A DNA stretch of 9,521 nucleotides, from the NCBI GenBank assembly GCA_030591625.1, contig JAUVAR010000084.1, positions 1 to 9,521 on the forward strand. Direction: 5' to 3'. Below the pieces are notes generated by a model. It saw nothing but the letters and a program-made list of their open reading frames with translations. It searched no databases and was not told the DNA's origin. This DNA comes from Candidatus Zixiibacteriota bacterium. Its GTDB lineage: Bacteria > Zixibacteria > MSB-5A5 > GN15 > FEB-12. Both the position numbers and the translations under genes were made by a program. How positions within the stretch are numbered: position 1 is the first letter of the stretch; each line of letters starts with the position of its first letter. Below are positions 5,449-9,521 of this stretch, in pieces.

Positions 5449-8400
5449 CTACTTAAGAAGAATCATTTTTCTTGAAGCTTTAAATGTTCCTGCCTCAATC
5501 TGGTAGAAATAGATTCCTGATGCCTGCTGGGAGGCATCCCAGACCTGGCTAACCATTCCAACTTCGGCAACTCCATTAAATTCTGCGACTCGTTGACCAT
5601 TGAGATTATAAATAGCCAGTTTCCAAACACCTGCATCAGGCATTGCAAACTCAATCGTAGTGGTCGGATTAAATGGGTTTGGATAGTTCTGTGAAAGGTC
5701 ATAAGACTTCGGAACATGCTTGGCCACAATTGGTGCACCTTCATAAGTTGCCATCTCAATCGAAATCAGATCACCGTTCGACTGCAGGAATTCACCAATA
5801 AATGATCCGCCCTTCTCCAGCGAATAAATCAGTACTTTCGTATTAGTTCCATCAAATCGATATGACATCGCCATACCATTTGCAAGAAGTTCAGGTTTAA
5901 CCTCACCTTGATAAATAAGGTGTGCAGCGCCGGCGAGAGTGTTGACAGAGACTCTGCCTGTATTGTTTGTATATGAAGCCTCAACCGGGTTGACTTTTGG
6001 ATACTCTGGAGCATCACCAACAATTACACGAATTAGATAGACAAGATCAGCAACTGATAATGTTAAGCCATCAGCATTAACATCAGATGCAGCCACAGCA
6101 CCATCAACATATGGCTCAAGTGCTGAAAGACCATTTACAAAGTAATTTGAGAACATTACAGCATCGGAGATTTCGTAGGCCATACCGTTCAAGTTAAGAT
6201 CACCGCGATCATCTATCTCGTCTGAGCATACAATATCAATCACTCCGTCATAGAAATCAGAACATCTAATTGGTTCATGTTTCATATAGGTATCACACAA
6301 GTAGTTGGCACCCTGAAGTGATGGGAAGTCAGCACCTATGTTTGCTATACTGATTGGGTTATTGAAATCATACACATTTCTTGAGATGAATAGTGTATCT
6401 CCATAGGCAGATGAAATTCCATTATCGAGACAATCGTACCATGAGAACCTGATAGGCACATTCTGACATTCCAACGTCCGATCATTCGATACCAAGAATA
6501 TCATATCTGCAAGCTCGGCAGCATTATCACCACCTGCTGAACGACAAGTTACATCCGAAGAACCATTGTTGGTTTCTGCCATAGCAACAATGCGCAGCAT
6601 TCCAGTAGGACAGGCAGTGCCGCCACAAGTACCAAACGGACCATAACGGTATTGGAAGTATTCCCATCCACAGTCATCAACAAATGATCCTGGTAAAGCC
6701 TGAGTGAAGTTTATAACCGAGGCATCATATTCAATAAGGAAGTTGAACCCACCCATTGGGTAGTTAGCGTAGCTTGAATCAAGGAATATTGATACATGTT
6801 CAAATTGTCCTTGAGGTGTTCGATAGGTTTCTTCTATCCATACCTGGTAGGAAGGGACAACAATTATTGAAACACAACAGGTATCAGAGTTGCTTGGTGA
6901 ACAAGGTTCACAAATATTTACATTGTCACTAACTTGAATACAGAGTTCAAACGTGTTTCCGTATGCAACTTCTTCTAATGTCTGCCAACTCCAGTCGCCT
7001 GTAGCAGGATCAATATCAATTGCTTCCGGACCACCTGGACCATCGAAACTTGCTACAGAGTATGTGAGTCCAAGAGGTGCATCTTCCGGATCGGATCCAG
7101 TGACTTGACCCTCTATCAAACTACCCCAACATGTTGATTGATTATCACCACAAACAATGCTTGGGACCTGGTTCTTAACACAAACCATGAATTGACAGAC
7201 AGTCATAAGACCACAATCATCTATGACCATAATAGTCACTTCATGTTCGCATACATCTTCAACACCCGGGACCCAGCTCCAACGACCTGAGGAAGTAATT
7301 ATACCAGGAGATAGTGCTGTAAGAATATATTCCAAGCTACCACCTTCTGGATCACTTGCAATTAACTCGTATGATATTGAGGACCCAAAGAAGCCATCAA
7401 TTGATGCTGTTGGACAATTAGCAATGACCGGTGCCTCATTTATGGTAATTTCAATAGTTGAGGTGCAACTAGCTGTTTCTCCACACTCGTCGGTGACGGT
7501 GTATTCAAATGTATAAGTTCCTGAGGTGTCTGCGTAGAAGCAAACCTCACCATCAATGATTGTGCCATAACTTATCGACTCAGAAACTATATTGTTATCA
7601 GGATCAGTAGCACTAAATCCACTGATACATAGCTCTCCTGGATTGCAAATATTAGAACTTGCAGTAGGTGGACAACTCGGTACGGGTGGTGAATTCAAGA
7701 TGACATTTACGCAGTAATCAACAGAACCTGTGATTTCACAACTATCAGAGATTACTACCTGATCACAGAATGAGCCTCCACCAGTTACAATGAAATTAAC
7801 TGTAGAATCTGTAAGGTCTATCCATCCAAGTTGACTTGTACCGGTGAGACCATTGTCAGGATCATAGATTGTCAGGTCAAGTGATATTGTATCACCAACG
7901 AAACAGACATATACCGAATCAGGTACTTCAATTGACACAACTGGAGCCTGATTAACTCTGGCATCAACAGTAGCAATAGATGTCGCAGTGTTGCCACAAC
8001 TGTCAGTAACAACTAAAGTAACCAAGGTCTGACCAGTAGTAGTGATATTTACACAGAATTGATCGGTAACAGGTTGCCCGTTGGCAGTGAATGTATAAGG
8101 AGGACGACCGCCACTGAATCCAGGAAGATCAAGACAGACCGTTTCCGGCTGACATACAGCAATTGTGTATGTCGTATCATTCATTACCGGCGGGTCGATG
8201 AAGTTAATATTGATAATTGTAGTACAAGTGTCAGCAGCACCACATTCATCAAGTGCAATATATTTAACTGTGTAAGTTCCGGCTGAAGCTGGAGTGAAAC
8301 AATATTCTGTTCCATCAAATGAACCACCTGCTCCGCCATCATCTAATATTGATGAGACTAAATTACCGTCAACATCTGTAGATGAGAACGGTCCAACACA

Positions 8401-9521
8401 TATTTCTTCTGGTCCGCAAATCAGAAGATCAAGATCGCCCGGGCAGCTTGCTACCGGAGGCTGATTGAAAGTAACGGTGACAGCAAGAGTGTCAATAACA
8501 CATGTATTGAACGGAACACGTCCGCCTGTAGGTGAGCCACAGGAATCGCAAACTTCGACTACGAGAAGATAAGTTGAATCGATACCTTCGATCGGTGTGA
8601 AGCAAAGCTGGTTGCCGATCAATGATCCCGGTCCTTCTATCAAGGTCGCTTCGGGAGCAGACTGGTAAGTTGGAGAATCAGGATCTGAGAATTGTATGTC
8701 ATAACAAAGTTCCTGAGTATTGCAAAGGAAACGTGTATCATCGCCAGGCATAGTCAGAGTCGGAGGTTGATTATCAAGAACCGTAACCGTGAAGATGCAA
8801 GAAGCACTTGCGCCACATTCATCGGTTGCAGTGACTGTAATCTCGTTAAGGCCTGTGGTTGGAGAGAAGTAAACGGTGTCGTTGCTGGCCCAGCCGTTTG
8901 TTACGGTGACTGTTATAACATCACCGGCATCCGGGTCGCTAACCGACAAACCTGCAATAGCTATATCGTTTACATTACAGGTGAATAAAGTTTGATCAGG
9001 TGGGCAAGATACTATCGGTGGGTTATTTGTTGTCACTGTAACTGTTACGGTTGCAGTATCTGCATCACCACAAACATCTGTCGCAATAATAGTAATTGTA
9101 TTTTCGCCTGCGACAGGCGTAAAGCAGACAGTTGATCCGGTAAGAGTACCATTTGAGACTGTCACTGATACCAGATTGTTGTCAGCATCTGTGGCTGTAA
9201 ATCCATCGAGGCATATTTCTGAAAGGTTACAAACGTCGACAGCACTATTAGCGGGAGCTATAGCAACTGGAGCAGTATTCATTGCTACAGTTACAGTCGT
9301 TGTACGAGTGTCTGTTAAGCCACATGCATCGGTGACTGTATATGTAACGACATTCGCACCAACAACAGGTGTGAAGCAGACCGTTGAACCAGTGAGAGTT
9401 CCACCTGTAACTGTGACATTCGTGATATTGGTATCTGCATCTGTGCTTGAGAAACCGTCTAAACAAATTTCTGAAAGATCGCAAACAAACATTGAACTAT
9501 CTGTTGGAGTCGAAGCGATTG
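5449..9521 (-). CDS. Giant secreted surface protein: Ig-like repeats, cohesin-like domain, dockerin, C-terminal sorting-type domain (5' end outside window)
   Basis: At least 1,356 residues are visible. Nothing stops the frame up to the right edge. The Met at 9492 is internal: the nine codons before it (…S-T-P-T-D-S-S) continue the repeat pattern, so the true start and signal peptide lie beyond. Numbering here is from that Met. Residues 4-881 are ten tandem Ig-like units of about 84 residues with the pattern C-x5-C-L-x-G-F-x-x-T-D-x-D, then V-C-F-T-P, then T-D-x-C-G and N-x-P-P. Residues about 882-1045 look cohesin-like, 1093-1162 are a type I dockerin, and 1264-1347 a FlgD-like/type IX-type sorting domain with QNYPNPFNP (1268-1276) and the ending KMILLK. 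The Cys content and domain set indicate an extracytoplasmic, disulfide-bonded surface or secreted protein, perhaps for adhesion or protein assembly. No catalytic domain is visible. It is transcribed away from the right edge and ends at its own terminator. The exact secretion route is inferred. Confidence 0.9.
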   Translation of the reverse strand, partial: IASTPTDSSMFVCDLSEICLDGFSSTDADTNITNVTVTGGTLTGSTVCFTPVVGANVVTYTVTDACGLTDTRTTTVTVAMNTAPVAIAPANSAVDVCNLSEICLDGFTATDADNNLVSVTVSNGTLTGSTVCFTPVAGENTITIIATDVCGDADTATVTVTVTTNNPPIVSCPPDQTLFTCNVNDIAIAGLSVSDPDAGDVITVTVTNGWASNDTVYFSPTTGLNEITVTATDECGASASCIFTVTVLDNQPPTLTMPGDDTRFLCNTQELCYDIQFSDPDSPTYQSAPEATLIEGPGSLIGNQLCFTPIEGIDSTYLLVVEVCDSCGSPTGGRVPFNTCVIDTLAVTVTFNQPPVASCPGDLDLLICGPEEICVGPFSSTDVDGNLVSSILDDGGAGGSFDGTEYCFTPASAGTYTVKYIALDECGAADTCTTIININFIDPPVMNDTTYTIAVCQPETVCLDLPGFSGGRPPYTFTANGQPVTDQFCVNITTTGQTLVTLVVTDSCGNTATSIATVDARVNQAPVVSIEVPDSVYVCFVGDTISLDLTIYDPDNGLTGTSQLGWIDLTDSTVNFIVTGGGSFCDQVVISDSCEITGSVDYCVNVILNSPPVPSCPPTASSNICNPGELCISGFSATDPDNNIVSESISYGTIIDGEVCFYADTSGTYTFEYTVTDECGETASCTSTIEITINEAPVIANCPTASIDGFFGSSISYELIASDPEGGSLEYILTALSPGIITSSGRWSWVPGVEDVCEHEVTIMVIDDCGLMTVCQFMVCVKNQVPSIVCGDNQSTCWGSLIEGQVTGSDPEDAPLGLTYSVASFDGPGGPEAIDIDPATGDWSWQTLEEVAYGNTFELCIQVSDNVNICEPCSPSNSDTCCVSIIVVPSYQVWIEETYRTPQGQFEHVSIFLDSSYANYPMGGFNFLIEYDASVINFTQALPGSFVDDCGWEYFQYRYGPFGTCGGTACPTGMLRIVAMAETNNGSSDVTCRSAGGDNAAELADMIFLVSNDRTLECQNVPIRFSWYDCLDNGISSAYGDTLFISRNVYDFNNPISIANIGADFPSLQGANYLCDTYMKHEPIRCSDFYDGVIDIVCSDEIDDRGDLNLNGMAYEISDAVMFSNYFVNGLSALEPYVDGAVAASDVNADGLTLSVADLVYLIRVIVGDAPEYPKVNPVEASYTNNTGRVSVNTLAGAAHLIYQGEVKPELLANGMAMSYRFDGTNTKVLIYSLEKGGSFIGEFLQSNGDLISIEMATYEGAPIVAKHVPKSYDLSQNYPNPFNPTTTIEFAMPDAGVWKLAIYNLNGQRVAEFNGVAEVGMVSQVWDASQQASGIYFYQIEAGTFKASRKMILLK
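5452..5703 (-). other. C-terminal FlgD-like/type IX-type sorting domain
   Basis: Residues 1264-1347 contain the QNYPNPFNP signature, a beta-rich core (IEFAMPDAG, KLAIYNLNGQRV) and the usual GIYFYQIEAG...KMILLK ending. In FCB-group bacteria this module terminates many exported proteins. In Bacteroidota the comparable domain is recognised by the type IX secretion system. Whether this host has that system cannot be seen here. Confidence 0.85.
6007..6216 (-). other. Type I dockerin domain
   Basis: Two EF-hand-like calcium loops are visible at residues 1098-1110 (D1098, N1100, N1102, D1110) and 1137-1149 (D1137, N1139, D1141, D1149). Each is followed by a hydrophobic helix (AVMFSNYF and LVYLIRVIVG). 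The loops are separated by about 26 residues. This is the standard two-loop dockerin arrangement; such modules bind cohesin domains. Confidence 0.85.
6358..6849 (-). other. Cohesin-like beta-sandwich domain
   Basis: Residues about 882-1045 contain the cohesin-like blocks MGGFNFLIEYDASVINF, MLRIVAMA and a late IRFSWYDC strand, directly upstream of the dockerin. The domain includes extra cysteines (for example in DDCGW, GTCGGTACP and LECQN). The family call rests on pattern and domain order rather than a database match. Confidence 0.55.
6850..9492 (-). repeat. Ten tandem Cys-rich Ig-like repeats (coding)
   Basis: Units begin at residues 4, 88, 172, 257, 359, 447, 530, 616, 700 and 785, most 83-88 residues long. 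Unit 4 (102) and unit 10 (97) are longer. Units 1-8 have a first Cys; units 1, 2, 4, 5, 6 and 8 also have Cys in the C-x5-C and V-C-F positions. Units 9 and 10 are a different subtype with a G-x-W-S-W motif. Similarity is highest between units 1 and 2 at the right edge, and the array probably continues outside the window. Confidence 0.85.

Noticed and set aside
8692..8988. Plus-strand open frames opposite the giant gene (7223-7516, 8059-8286, 8692-8988) and minus frames at 5463-5759, 5829-6023 and 9248-9484
   Set aside because: They are alternative-frame readings of the repetitive coding sequence; the Cys-rich look of 9248-9484 comes from the repeat codons in a shifted frame.
6850..9492. The repeat array as a recombinational or CRISPR-like DNA repeat
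   Set aside because: The repetition is at protein level: codons diverge at third positions and the units are coding throughout.

Overview
The window holds five protein-coding genes, all on the minus strand. The base composition is moderately AT-rich. No RNA gene, CRISPR array or mobile element is evident. The largest protein ends with cohesin-like, dockerin and 'QNYPNPFNP' FlgD-like/type IX sorting-type modules. That combination is typical of poorly cultured FCB-group lineages (Zixibacteria, Marinimicrobia, Latescibacteria, KSB1 and similar). Zixibacteria-like is my best guess at moderate to low confidence, because no phylogenetic marker is present.

In transcription order (right to left): (1) 9521-5449 is the 3' part of a giant secreted surface protein. 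It has ten Cys-rich Ig-like repeats, then a cohesin-like domain, a type I dockerin and a C-terminal sorting-type domain. Its start lies outside the window, and a strong intrinsic terminator (5424-5380) closes it. (2) 5244-4117 and 4127-2667 form an overlapping two-gene operon. The first encodes a YdjI-type SPFH protein with three C-terminal zinc ribbons. The second encodes an uncharacterised soluble protein built from two copies of a zinc-ribbon plus beta-rich module. (3) 2565-1492 is a membrane polyferredoxin (NapH/MauN-like) with its own near-consensus promoter, placed so close to the ATG that the mRNA may be leaderless. A hairpin plus U8 terminator follows. (4) 1358-126 is an EAAT/GltP-type acidic amino-acid:cation symporter. 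A perfect inverted repeat lies over its candidate promoter, and a bidirectional-looking terminator lies at 66-98.

The genes look like four independent transcription units rather than one pathway. The SPFH/zinc-ribbon pair is the only clear functional partnership and the best candidate for an undescribed system. By analogy with Bacillus YdjG/YdjI it may act in membrane-stress or membrane-domain organisation, but that is inference. The giant protein shows coordinated gain and loss of cysteine pairs between repeats, which predicts its disulfide pattern. No gene-free stretch exceeds 300 bases.
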